Shown here in pieces: positions 1-9,398 of a stretch of DNA of 64,000 bases (position 1 is its first letter; each line of letters begins with the position of its first letter). Below the pieces are notes generated by a model that saw only the letters and a list, made by a program, of their open reading frames with translations, made no database searches and had not been told where the DNA came from. The position numbers were made by a program, and so were the translations under genes. Source of the stretch: Endobugula sp047636495 (lineage in GTDB: Bacteria; Pseudomonadota; Gammaproteobacteria; Pseudomonadales; Cellvibrionaceae); assembly GCA_047636495.1 (NCBI GenBank), contig JBLILH010000007.1, positions 1 through 64,000 of the forward strand, written 5' to 3'.

Positions 1-1
1 T

Positions 2-163
2 GGGCGCGTAGTGAGAGAAGATAAGCGCGGCGCTATTGATCATAACCTACCGCCTATTTTAGAGAGACTAACTATTGAAACGAATACATGGTTAAAGAAC
101 GTTACGCAGTTTGAGCAACAACATAAGCAACAGTTTCGGCGAAGAAAAGCCGCTTCGTTATAA
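2..163 (+). CDS. C-terminal fragment of an unidentified, possibly transposase-like protein (5' end outside window)
   Basis: The frame is open from the window edge for 53 codons and ends in TAA. The readable tail contains REDKRGAIDHNLPPILERL and a basic end (QFRRRKAASL). The ILERL-type helix followed by a charged tail reminds me of the C-termini of some transposase or REP-associated proteins, but I cannot assign a family with certainty. The start lies outside the window, so length and domain content are unknown. It is a real coding tail by its codon pattern and clean stop; function is not established. Confidence 0.4.
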   Translation, partial: GRVVREDKRGAIDHNLPPILERLTIETNTWLKNVTQFEQQHKQQFRRRKAASL

Positions 164-427
164 AAAATCTACCTCAAGAAAAAAAACGACAGCACTTGAC
201 AACAAGTCACGGGCAGCTATTGCTTAAAAAAGGCAAAACAACACGTTCAAGCCCTTAAACCACACAACCACCCACCTACCGCACAAAACTACTCTTAAAA
301 TAACAACAACAGGCAATGAAAAAATATAACCCGCTATTTTTTTTTGCGCTGCCTGTCCCTACAGATTTGTGGCCGTATGATAATTTATTGGAAGTAATTT
401 TAATTTTCCTTCGTCTGGTGCGTAATA
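164..427. other. Non-coding AT-rich spacer
   Basis: No convincing ORF, RNA gene or repeat is visible. It has A-rich tracts and a run of T just before GCGCTGCCTG, but no clear stem-loop. It probably carries the promoter of the small gene that follows. Confidence 0.4.
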
Positions 428-718
428 ATGACTAAGCGTAATACTAAAGCAGCTTCACATCTGCACAAACTAAAAAAATCCCACCACGGTTTTAAGCAAA
501 CCTTAAATGATCGGCTCATGGTCTTTGATGATCAGCTCCACAACTTACTGGCGAGTTATCGCTTTTATGATTGTGCGATTCGTCACATGACCGAACCCGA
601 TCATTTGGAAGAGAGTGACGAATGGCATTTTGGTTTGTTTTTGCATCAGCAATATTTACAGCGGCAAGCGGATAAGGTCATGGAGGAGTTGGTTAGTATT
701 AAACGGCTGGCTCACTAA
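428..718 (+). CDS. Small hypothetical protein, 96 aa
   Basis: An ATG-initiated ORF of 96 codons encoding a soluble, His/Leu-rich, probably helical protein with a basic N-terminus (MTKRNTKAASHLHKLKKSHH). There is no signal peptide, membrane segment or motif that I recognise. No strong Shine-Dalgarno sequence precedes the ATG. It ends just before the hairpin terminator at 734-763 and converges on the CDI immunity gene on the other strand. It could be a stand-alone small regulator or a remnant of a mobile element together with the fragment before it. Function unknown. Confidence 0.5.
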   Translation: MTKRNTKAASHLHKLKKSHHGFKQTLNDRLMVFDDQLHNLLASYRFYDCAIRHMTEPDHLEESDEWHFGLFLHQQYLQRQADKVMEELVSIKRLAH

Positions 719-733
719 ATCATAGATAGTAAA

Positions 734-763
734 AAGCCCAACCACTTTTCGGTGATTGGGCTT
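734..763 (-). terminator. Rho-independent terminator of the cdi operon (bidirectional)
   Basis: AAGCCCAACCAC, a short loop, then GGTGATTGGGCTT form a stem with one bulge. On the minus strand the stem runs directly into a T tract (AAAAA on the plus strand at 731-735). It lies 30 bases past the stop of cdiI and 15 bases past the convergent 96-aa gene, so it can serve both transcripts. Confidence 0.75.
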
Positions 764-794
764 AAAAGACCTCTGGAGACTCTGCTTATTTATT

Positions 795-1046
795 TTATTC
801 GATAAGCTCTTTTAAGTGATTCAAATCAGCTCTATCGACATTAAATCCTGCACTTAACAAAATCGCTTCTTCAAATTCCGTTGACGTAATTTTCACATCA
901 TTTTCATATAGATGTTCAAGTAACGTATCTAACGCCAATGCATTTTCGCCTCTATTAACATAATCCATAGCAAAACTAAGAGACTCATTGTCTAAGCGTT
1001 CACTAAACAAAAAGCCAAGTTTTAATATACGTTCCGATACATTCAT
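795..1046 (-). CDS. cdiI: CDI immunity protein, MafI-like
   Basis: This is a small acidic, all-helical-looking cytosolic protein of 83 residues placed seven bases behind the stop of the cdiA toxin gene, the standard position of a CDI immunity gene. The pattern KLGFLFSERL, then a central segment with ALDTLLEHLYENDVKI, resembles MafI family immunity proteins as I remember them. MafI proteins are known partners of Neisseria MafB toxins, one of which carries an EndoU nuclease, so the match fits the EndoU toxin next door. The frame also opens at a TTG at 1049; the ATG at 1046 is the better start. It should neutralise the adjacent toxin in the producing cell. It is intact even though cdiA carries a stop codon. 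Family assignment is by motif memory only. Confidence 0.75.
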   Translation of the reverse strand: MNVSERILKLGFLFSERLDNESLSFAMDYVNRGENALALDTLLEHLYENDVKITSTEFEEAILLSAGFNVDRADLNHLKELIE

Positions 1047-1052
1047 CAAATA

Positions 1053-4000
1053 TTACTCAATAGGTTTCAGTTTTGGAATCGGAGCATTATCAGGAAAACC
1101 AGTAACAACTCTACCAGTCGCAGGCTCAAATACAACACGAACCCTTACCCCGTCACGAACTTCCCAAGCCACCCATTTCGCTGGCTTACCTGACTTAGTA
1201 TATTTACCACCACTTCCTGTTTGAGCAAACCACTTAGTAGAAGGGGAAGTCGTAATATCTCCAACTTCATGAATAACTTTATCTCCATTCCAATCTTTAG
1301 GGAATGGTGTTTTACCCTCTTGCCCTGGCCATAAATGGCCACCACTTCCGGGGCCATCACCATCTAAAATATGCTTGCGAGTTTCTGGAGAAACAATATC
1401 TACATGTTGATTAACAGTAGTCTTCGGAATATCCTCTGGGACTTTTATTTTAAACTTATCCGAAGCATTTGCAACAATTTCTAATATCTTTAGCTTTCTA
1501 AAGGGGTTAACAACTCCTATTGCTTGGCGCGTTTCTCCTGATGTTAAATGTTCAGCCGCAGCATAGTCTTTTCTCTGCGTTTCAAGAAGGAAACCTTCAT
1601 TATAAAAAGCATTAATTTCATTCTCAATAGCTGCTTTTACGTCTTCGGGTAAGCCCTTAACTATATTTTTGAATTTTTCAGGGTCGTTCTGGTACAGATC
1701 ATATGCTGCCTTACCGCCTTCCGATAATTTAATTAATGTTTCAGGAAGTGTCACTACCGAATCGACAGTATCAACAACTGCACCCTCAAAAGCACCTGTA
1801 GCCCCGCCAATTGAATTTCCAGCAGCCGTGCCAAAACCACCAGCAATACTATCTAATATCCCTTGTTCTGGCTTAGCATACTCTGTGTATGTTTCTTTAA
1901 CGCTGTCATCTGTGAACGTGCTTAAAAATAATTTTGAATTACTTCGTTGGTCATCAGTCGATGTGAAGGCGAGTTGTTGCTGCCCCAATTCATTAGTAAA
2001 CGTCAGCCCTTCATTTTTGGCAATAGATGCAAGATAATCATTGGCCTCTTTATAAGCTGCTACCTGTTCAGGAGTATAATCTTCGTATACTTCTTGCCAA
2101 TCAAAATCACTATCATAAACAGCTCCACGTAATAGTAATTTTCTTGCTTCTTCGGGACTAATGTTTTTATCACTTGCATAGGCTTCTACCTGTTCATCAA
2201 CGAACTTGACTTCCGTTGGATGCAACTGCCGATTAAACGTATCCGCTGTGTTCGTAATAATTGCCCCATCACTGCCGCCAATAGCGCCACCCACTGCCGT
2301 TGCAAGTAGGTTACGGGTGCTGCTGTCGGCTGGGGTTAAGTCATTAAGCTCTTGATTAATAAACTCATTCACTCCTGCCGCTAATGCGCCCTCTGCGACA
2401 TTGCCGCCTGTTAGAGATGCGCTAATACCACCCGCGATAGCATGAGCAAGCTCTTTTGGAATGACGATATCTTCGCGAGCTTTATCCAATGCCTCTTGAC
2501 GAAGTTCAATTTCTTTACTGGAATACTCGTTAGGATTATCCTCTGCTTCCTTGAGCCACGCCTCTGCATTTTCTAAATCTTGATACAGGTCACCCACTTC
2601 TCTAAACAACTCTTGGCTGGTCGCACTGGCCAATGTTTGACTAAGATTGCCGCCCAATGCGCCACTGATAACCGCAGTGGCAATATTGCGTTGGCGACTA
2701 TCTTTGCCCCAATCGGCTTTAATCTCATCCGCTTGTGCTTGCAGAGAGCTAGCTTCTACTTCATTACCTGCGTCTTTCGCTTCTTTGGCTTGAGCGTCTA
2801 GCGCCTTCGCTTCGGCTAACTGCGACTCAGCGTAATCTTGTACCGCTGCACCCACTAACTCTCCCGCCATCAGCTGTGCTTCAAGCTGATCTTGTACGTC
2901 GGTTATAAGACCTTGGTTAAAGTTGTTTTCTAAAACCGTATGCGCTTCGGCTTCGCTGCCTTTGATGGTCGCTAGGGCGCTGGTGTCGCCGTTGCGAATG
3001 TCGATGGCGCCTTCACTTAGCGCGCTATAGGTCGTGTTGCTTTGACTATCACTATCGCTTGCCGCACCGCCATTAAGACTGTTGCCCCCAATATTGCCCA
3101 CGCTGATACTCATGCTTTCTACTGAGTATTCTGTGGTATTGTTGATTTGCTTCGCGGTGAGGGATTCGGTGCTGATGCGATTGTCTCCAGCATCCGCCGT
3201 ACTCACAATCACACCACCAGTGAGCGCTGTGTTACCCGCCACGTCGATATCAAAACCGTCGTCACCCGCAAACAAGCCCGTTTGCTCTTGTACCGCAAGG
3301 TAGTTGGCTCGGGCTTCGAGTTCGCTCATGCTCGCGCTGACGCCACTATCGGTGCCGTATTGTGCTTTAAACCCCATGGTTTTGTTTTCTTGTTCGAAAG
3401 TCGATCGGTCTTGCTGGCTCACTATGTTCAGGTCGCCACCTATGTCGGCGGTAATGCTTTCACCGCGTACTTGTGCCCCTTCTAAGGTGGTGTCGCTACC
3501 ACTGCGTAGGGTGACATTATTACTGCCGATTATCTGGCTTTCTAGGTATTGATCATCACTTTTGTTGGTGAAGCCTTTGCTTTTACTGGCTTCAACATAA
3601 AAGTTTAAACCACCCGACCCAATGGAAATACCAATGCCCACACTACTGCTCTTACTTTGAGAGTCGTCACTTTGGTGGTTTTCTGCACTTTGAAGCGTAA
3701 TCTCGTCGGCGGCATCGAGGGTCACATTACTGCCTTGGAGCAACGCGCCTTGCGCGGTGATATCGCCACTTCCTGCTCGATCGCTATCACCACGTGCCGT
3801 AACGGTAAGATCGCCGCTGGCAAAAACGGTGCTACCCTGGGCATTGCTTTGGCGAATTTGACGGCGTTGTTCGCTTTTGCTACTTCCCAGACTAATACTA
3901 AGGTTCACACCCGAGCCTTGAGGGTTACCTTCAGCATCGGTATTGATGTTAGTGGGATCACTAAAATCGTCCCCTAGGCTGCTTAAGCTATCAATTTGTC

Positions 4001-7000
4001 CTGGAAGAGCCTGTGCCGCTTTCCCCGCCTGCCACGCGTGTAGTGCTCCGAGTCGGCTATTATCCGTTTCCTCAATACGCTCTGTTGATCGTTGAATAGT
4101 CTTTAGCGTATCCACTGCACCGCCACTTAGCGCAAGCGTGAGGCCACTTTGTTTAAATTTATGTACTTCATCCTGTGCGAAAGTATCGTCATCCGCTATA
4201 AAGCGCACATTATCGCCGCTAATCGCAATATCGCCATCACGCGCCAATAAATCAGACGAAGTAATCGTCACATTGCCCCCCAGGGATGGGGGGTACGCGG
4301 GCAACGAAGGAGCAGTTGCCGTGCCTGCATCAAGGGTAACGTCGCCTGATAGCGAGCCAACCGTTGACGCGCGTTGGCTGACACGCGTTTGGTCAATTTG
4401 ATCGGTTTGTTGGCGACTGCCTGCGGTCACACCAAAACTACCGCCACTCATCAAACCCGATTTTTTATCGATGCGTTCGCTGTTATCGACGTAACGTTGT
4501 TGGCCTGACTCAATCGTGATGTCGTTTCCAGCCGTAATACTCACGCCTGCATCAGCCAGCACATCGCTGCCCGTCAGTACCACATCTTGCCCCGCTTGAA
4601 GGTTAACGGTGCGCCCACTAAAGCTACTGCTTTGTAGGGTGGTTTGTTGGATATCGTCACGGGTGGTCAGCGTGCGCGAAGAAAATGTACCTTTGCTGGT
4701 ATGCTTTGAAGCCGCATCAAGGCCATCGGTATGCTCGCCTGCGGTGATTTCTATATTACCGCCCGCCGTGGCTTCTAGAGCGCCTTCGAGACTACCCACT
4801 TCTGCTGCGCGTGCAAGCAAGTCTCGCTCCGCTTGGATCTGTAGATCATCGCGGCTTTGAATGCTACTGCCCACCTCAGTTTGACTGTACTCGCGGTTGT
4901 AGTTATTACTATCCCAAGTGACGCGCGTATCCGCAGCGGTAGTGACGGTTTCTAAGCGTACATCGTTACCTGCTAGCAACTGCGCACTACCCGCACTATC
5001 AACACCCGCCGCTTTTAGGATTAAGTCGCGGCCTGCACTCGCGGTCAGTAGACCATTGCTATCACTCACATACAAACCCGCCACGCGATCGATGTTGGTT
5101 CGCGTGTTAGTGGATGAAACGGTGTACTGGGGCTTGTTGAAAGTTTTCTTAAAACCAATGCCATTGGTCGGCTCACTACCCACTTGACTTGATGCGACCG
5201 CTTGCGAACGCGTGGTGCTTTCTACAAAAATATCGTTACCTGCAAAGGCGGCTAGGCGGGAGCCTGCATCAACACGTCCACCAATGATATTGATGTCGCG
5301 AGCAGCGGTTAGCGTCACGTCATCGCCACGCAGACGGCCACCGAGGTTGTTGATGTTATCCGCGCTAATGTCGGCAATCTGTCGCCCAGCAATCGTACCG
5401 AAGTTGTTAAGATCGTTACTGATGTTTAGCTCTAGCGAGTTATCAGCAGCGATTAAACCACCACTGGCAGATAAGTCGCCGTCTTGCACCCGCACGTAAA
5501 CTTGGGGGACTAGCGCTTGGATCGTTTGGCCATCGGCTAACATAATCGTTTTTTCGACTAACCAAACAATGTCACTGGTGAGTTGCGCCATTTGTTCAGC
5601 ACTTAACCCTACTCCTGGGCGTAGCTCATAGGCTTGCGCAAACAAGGCACCATCTTCCATAAGTTGCTGGTATTGCTGTTCATCGTCACTGTAGTTTTCT
5701 AAGAAGCGGCGACCCGTGAGCATAGCAACTTGTTCGCGGATGAGCCGCTGCTCATAAAAGCCATCGCCTAAGCGTTGCTGGACTGTAGAGGGGTCGGTTG
5801 ACACGGCACTTAATAAATAATCAGAGCTGAGCCAATTACGATAACTCGCGAAAGCGGGGTCGGTTTCAACGACATATCCGTTAGGTGCGTCCGAATCTGA
5901 GGTGAATAGACCATTATTGGTGACGCTGAGGTTGATGCCACCCGTGAGCACATCTGGCGGCCCATCAGCATCTTTATCATCATTATTGGTAAAACGGATA
6001 ATACGATCAAGCCCACCGCCCGTGCGCGCGCTATCATTACCGGATACGCTGTCAATTGTTGGCGTATCAGAATCATTGGTATATGCCGCTACTTGTGTAC
6101 CCGTGCCACTAACAGCCGTATTGGCTTCGTAGACTGCTGGAGCGATAGAAATAGTTTGCACCACGGGGGCTGGGGTATAAGGAGCTGAACTACTTTTACT
6201 GGTATCTACACTATTTTTTATTCTATCGCGCCAATATGAGGTCGCAGTACCGGAATCAGCTGTCGTTTTATTACCCGTAGCACTGGTATTATTCACTGTG
6301 CCACCGTTTAAGCTGATGTTTGCACCTGCAATAATCTGGCTCTTATCGTTGTTGGTCGTACCGGCATTCAAGATGAGATTGCCGCCAGATAATATCTGAG
6401 CAGGATCACTACTGGTAACTACTGTCTGGCTGATAGTTCGCGTAATATTATACTGGGTGTAGGCGTCACTTTTATCACCCGTCGCGTTTACACTTAAACA
6501 TTTCACCGACCCCTCACAAATGTAGGGCGTTACTTCGCTAGAGGTATGACGTGTAGTTTTATCTACAGGTTTCACCACGTCCCCCGAGTTGAGCTTGTAT
6601 TCGGAGAGACTGGTTGGTGTTAGCGTCTGTGTTGCGGTGGTAATTGACGTGTTGACATTGTTGATCACGCCCGCCGATAGACTCATATCACCCAATGACT
6701 CAATGGTGGCGCTATAATTATTCAAGGTTGTGGCTTGACCGGTAGCGTGGCGATCACCATCCAGTGCGCCACCGATCGCCATATCACCCGCACTAAAGAT
6801 CAATGAATGGTCACGGTTATTGATGGTTTGCGCGCCAATATCCAAGCGAATGCGCGCCGCAATCACAGCGGCTACACCGTTTTCTTCCTCATTATTGACC
6901 GTGGTCGCGCTAATACTGACATGGTCGCCATAAATACGGCCTGTGCCCAAGTTATTCAATGTAATAGTATCAATTTCTGTGTTGACACCATCAATCAGGC

Positions 7001-9398
7001 CGCGGTTATTGAAGGTATTGCTATCGGTGGCACTAAGTTTAAGGCTATTGGCTATGAGTTCTGAGCCTGCTTGCGTGTCAAGCGTCGCCGCTTGTAGGTC
7101 TAATAATTGCCCCGCCGACATTGTAGAGTGGTTATCAATATTACCAGTGGTGTGGAGTTTGGCATTACCATTAGCGACTAAGTCACCTGTGTGGGTGTAG
7201 GTACTGGTGAGCGCGATATCAATATCGCCCTCACTGTAAAGATTACCGTCTCCAGACAATGAGTGGCTATCAATATCCAGCGTTTGCCCAGCCACCAGCG
7301 TACCATCAGTATTAGTGATTGTTAGGTTGTTATTCGCCAAGTCCGTATCTTGTAATATCACGTCATGGTTAGCCGATGAGACTAAGCCGCGCGTGTTATT
7401 GATACTCGTTCCCGCTGCCAACGTCAGTTGTGCGTTAGCACGAATGACGCCTTCGGTATTATCAATACTTTCGCTGGCCGTCACGCTGAGTGAGTTAGCT
7501 TCTAGCCCTTGGTCGATGCCTTGGGTGGTATTATTAAGCACCGTTCCTGCCGTAACATCGGCGTGTCCACCAGAGCGAATTAAACCCGATGTATTAGTGA
7601 GTTGACCTGTACCTAAGTTAATTGTCAGGGCATCCGTCGCTTGGACTTTCCCCGTATTATTATCCAGTGCAGTGCCGGTTAATTGCATCTGCGTTTCACT
7701 TAGCAGTATGCCATTTTGGCTATTATCAATATTTTCACTGGTGGCTTCCAGATCACCTGCGCTGCCTATGTAACCACTTTGATTATTAAGATCGCCTGTG
7801 GTCAGGGTAATACTGCTTTGTTGGCCAATAATGCCTTTGTCGTTGCCAGAGTTGGTATTCGTCAGTGTATTACCTTGGGTGTCAATATTGATAGCGGCTT
7901 TTGCTTGAATCAGCCCTTGATCATTATTTAACGCACCACTGGTAATAGTGAGAGTGTCGGTACTCTCAATACCATTCGCAATAATCTGACCACGCTCATT
8001 ACTCAGCGCTTGTAAGCCCGTATTAATAGCTTGTTTAGCTGCCAATATGACACCTTCATCGTTATCAAGGCCTTGGCTAGTAATCGTTATTTCTGTAGCC
8101 GCTTCGATGCGACCCTGTGTATTGTCGATTTGACCTGTCGTTGCGGTAAGCTGAGCGTCAGCATTAACCGAGCCAATATTTCCTTGAGTATTATCAATCT
8201 CGCTGGCATTAACCGTTACCGTTTGATTAGCGGCCAATGTACCGGAAGTATTATCGACATTGCTGGTTGTGGTTATCGCCAAGGCATTCGCCGCCGCTAT
8301 GCGGCTTTGGCTATTGTCTAGACTGGCTGCCGTTATGCTGACATTGTTATCAGCATAAATATCACCTTTTGTGCCTTCTTTAGCTTGGTTATCAATGACG
8401 CCTGAGGCGTTAATGGTCAGGCTTTTTGTCGTACCGCTGACCTCTCCGGTTACTTCATCTGTCACCTGACCGGTAACCTGAATGGTACCGCCTTGATTAA
8501 TGACGTCACCCGCGGTCGTCGTTAAATTGCCATTAGTCGCTATCAAACCGTCCGTATTATCTAAAATGGTCGTGGCAACAATACTACCATCCGCATCACC
8601 CGCCTGAATCATCGTGCCTTGCTGATGATTAAACGTCTCACTGTCAATAGCGATGCGCCCTTGACTGGTCGTGGTAGCGCGATTGAGTGTGAGTGTCGCA
8701 GCGGTAATATCCAGATCACCATTGGTCACGATCTGGCCTTGCTCCCCAGTAAGCGTGGCAGCATCTATGTCTAACTTACCCGTACCCGCATGAGATAAAA
8801 CACCTCGGGTATTGACTAAGATCGCGGCCTCGACATTCAAGTGGGCACTATTGGTGGCTATAGTGCCTTCGGTATTATCCAAATCCCCCGCCAAACTGAT
8901 CGCCAGATCAGCCTGACCGGTTTGTTGAAGCTCGCCTTGAACATTAGAAAGTGACCGAGCGGTGATAGCCAACGTTTCTGCACCCACTTCTGCACTATCT
9001 GTCGTCAGCGTCTGTGTGGTGGTTAACGCGAGTGTTGACTCTGCGGTGACAGTGGCTCCCGACATATCAATACCACCCTCTGTGGCAGTTACATTTAACG
9101 CATTGGCTGCCGTATCGCTACCCGATAAGCTCACAGATTTACCCGTAATCGTTTGCTGATCGCCACTGAAGTGATTACCCTGAGCGACAATCGCACCACT
9201 GGCAGTAAGAGTAATATTTCCCGCATCACCGATAGTGTTATCTTCTTGGACTCCTGCGGCTAAGGTTGATGTATGACTGCTAGTCAGTTGGCTATTAACA
9301 CCATTGGCCGTTGCGGTGATATCAGCTTTTGCTAATATGCCGCCTTGATTATGTAAATCTCCCTGTGTTGTTAGCGTAATGCTACTGCTGGAGTCCAT
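1053..9398 (-). CDS. cdiA: CdiA filamentous haemagglutinin/toxin, main downstream part, with C-terminal EndoU RNase domain
   Basis: This 2781-codon frame continues the 379-codon frame upstream without any shift; only a TAA separates them. Residues 1 to about 850 hold many degenerate repeats of about 20 residues of the FHA-1 type (DNTxGxI then LxN). Next comes a non-repetitive central region with two cysteines (YICEGSVKC) and the FhaB-like segment ETDPAFASYRNWLSSDYLL, which in CdiA proteins corresponds to the receptor-binding and YP regions. FHA-2 type repeats follow to about residue 2000. A pretoxin-like region has NRQLHPTEVKFV near residue 2389. The last 117 residues (about 2665-2781, bases 1056-1406) carry EndoU hallmarks: KHILDGDG, GGH, GKTPFPKDW, IHEVGDI, DGVRVRVV and the terminal TGFP. 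The usual VENN motif is not seen. Known EndoU CDI toxins are RNases; that this one cleaves RNA is inferred. Without readthrough this part has no signal peptide. Confidence 0.85.
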   Translation of the reverse strand: MDSSSSITLTTQGDLHNQGGILAKADITATANGVNSQLTSSHTSTLAAGVQEDNTIGDAGNITLTASGAIVAQGNHFSGDQQTITGKSVSLSGSDTAANALNVTATEGGIDMSGATVTAESTLALTTTQTLTTDSAEVGAETLAITARSLSNVQGELQQTGQADLAISLAGDLDNTEGTIATNSAHLNVEAAILVNTRGVLSHAGTGKLDIDAATLTGEQGQIVTNGDLDITAATLTLNRATTTSQGRIAIDSETFNHQQGTMIQAGDADGSIVATTILDNTDGLIATNGNLTTTAGDVINQGGTIQVTGQVTDEVTGEVSGTTKSLTINASGVIDNQAKEGTKGDIYADNNVSITAASLDNSQSRIAAANALAITTTSNVDNTSGTLAANQTVTVNASEIDNTQGNIGSVNADAQLTATTGQIDNTQGRIEAATEITITSQGLDNDEGVILAAKQAINTGLQALSNERGQIIANGIESTDTLTITSGALNNDQGLIQAKAAINIDTQGNTLTNTNSGNDKGIIGQQSSITLTTGDLNNQSGYIGSAGDLEATSENIDNSQNGILLSETQMQLTGTALDNNTGKVQATDALTINLGTGQLTNTSGLIRSGGHADVTAGTVLNNTTQGIDQGLEANSLSVTASESIDNTEGVIRANAQLTLAAGTSINNTRGLVSSANHDVILQDTDLANNNLTITNTDGTLVAGQTLDIDSHSLSGDGNLYSEGDIDIALTSTYTHTGDLVANGNAKLHTTGNIDNHSTMSAGQLLDLQAATLDTQAGSELIANSLKLSATDSNTFNNRGLIDGVNTEIDTITLNNLGTGRIYGDHVSISATTVNNEEENGVAAVIAARIRLDIGAQTINNRDHSLIFSAGDMAIGGALDGDRHATGQATTLNNYSATIESLGDMSLSAGVINNVNTSITTATQTLTPTSLSEYKLNSGDVVKPVDKTTRHTSSEVTPYICEGSVKCLSVNATGDKSDAYTQYNITRTISQTVVTSSDPAQILSGGNLILNAGTTNNDKSQIIAGANISLNGGTVNNTSATGNKTTADSGTATSYWRDRIKNSVDTSKSSSAPYTPAPVVQTISIAPAVYEANTAVSGTGTQVAAYTNDSDTPTIDSVSGNDSARTGGGLDRIIRFTNNDDKDADGPPDVLTGGINLSVTNNGLFTSDSDAPNGYVVETDPAFASYRNWLSSDYLLSAVSTDPSTVQQRLGDGFYEQRLIREQVAMLTGRRFLENYSDDEQQYQQLMEDGALFAQAYELRPGVGLSAEQMAQLTSDIVWLVEKTIMLADGQTIQALVPQVYVRVQDGDLSASGGLIAADNSLELNISNDLNNFGTIAGRQIADISADNINNLGGRLRGDDVTLTAARDINIIGGRVDAGSRLAAFAGNDIFVESTTRSQAVASSQVGSEPTNGIGFKKTFNKPQYTVSSTNTRTNIDRVAGLYVSDSNGLLTASAGRDLILKAAGVDSAGSAQLLAGNDVRLETVTTAADTRVTWDSNNYNREYSQTEVGSSIQSRDDLQIQAERDLLARAAEVGSLEGALEATAGGNIEITAGEHTDGLDAASKHTSKGTFSSRTLTTRDDIQQTTLQSSSFSGRTVNLQAGQDVVLTGSDVLADAGVSITAGNDITIESGQQRYVDNSERIDKKSGLMSGGSFGVTAGSRQQTDQIDQTRVSQRASTVGSLSGDVTLDAGTATAPSLPAYPPSLGGNVTITSSDLLARDGDIAISGDNVRFIADDDTFAQDEVHKFKQSGLTLALSGGAVDTLKTIQRSTERIEETDNSRLGALHAWQAGKAAQALPGQIDSLSSLGDDFSDPTNINTDAEGNPQGSGVNLSISLGSSKSEQRRQIRQSNAQGSTVFASGDLTVTARGDSDRAGSGDITAQGALLQGSNVTLDAADEITLQSAENHQSDDSQSKSSSVGIGISIGSGGLNFYVEASKSKGFTNKSDDQYLESQIIGSNNVTLRSGSDTTLEGAQVRGESITADIGGDLNIVSQQDRSTFEQENKTMGFKAQYGTDSGVSASMSELEARANYLAVQEQTGLFAGDDGFDIDVAGNTALTGGVIVSTADAGDNRISTESLTAKQINNTTEYSVESMSISVGNIGGNSLNGGAASDSDSQSNTTYSALSEGAIDIRNGDTSALATIKGSEAEAHTVLENNFNQGLITDVQDQLEAQLMAGELVGAAVQDYAESQLAEAKALDAQAKEAKDAGNEVEASSLQAQADEIKADWGKDSRQRNIATAVISGALGGNLSQTLASATSQELFREVGDLYQDLENAEAWLKEAEDNPNEYSSKEIELRQEALDKAREDIVIPKELAHAIAGGISASLTGGNVAEGALAAGVNEFINQELNDLTPADSSTRNLLATAVGGAIGGSDGAIITNTADTFNRQLHPTEVKFVDEQVEAYASDKNISPEEARKLLLRGAVYDSDFDWQEVYEDYTPEQVAAYKEANDYLASIAKNEGLTFTNELGQQQLAFTSTDDQRSNSKLFLSTFTDDSVKETYTEYAKPEQGILDSIAGGFGTAAGNSIGGATGAFEGAVVDTVDSVVTLPETLIKLSEGGKAAYDLYQNDPEKFKNIVKGLPEDVKAAIENEINAFYNEGFLLETQRKDYAAAEHLTSGETRQAIGVVNPFRKLKILEIVANASDKFKIKVPEDIPKTTVNQHVDIVSPETRKHILDGDGPGSGGHLWPGQEGKTPFPKDWNGDKVIHEVGDITTSPSTKWFAQTGSGGKYTKSGKPAKWVAWEVRDGVRVRVVFEPATGRVVTGFPDNAPIPKLKPIE
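4276..4293. repeat. GC-rich palindrome inside cdiA
   Basis: Six C, then AGGGAT, then six G, followed by TACGCGGGCAACGAAGG. On the coding strand it reads through as a proline-rich peptide (APSLPAYPPSLGG) unlike the Ser/Thr/Gly/Asn-rich FHA repeats around it. This suggests an in-frame insertion of a short palindromic (REP-like) element into the adhesin gene. Confidence 0.5.

Noticed and set aside
1145..9159. Many plus- and minus-strand ORFs of 60-120 codons within cdiA
   Set aside because: They lie in other frames of a repetitive, stop-poor coding region, have no own ribosome sites or family features, and are explained by the cdiA frame.
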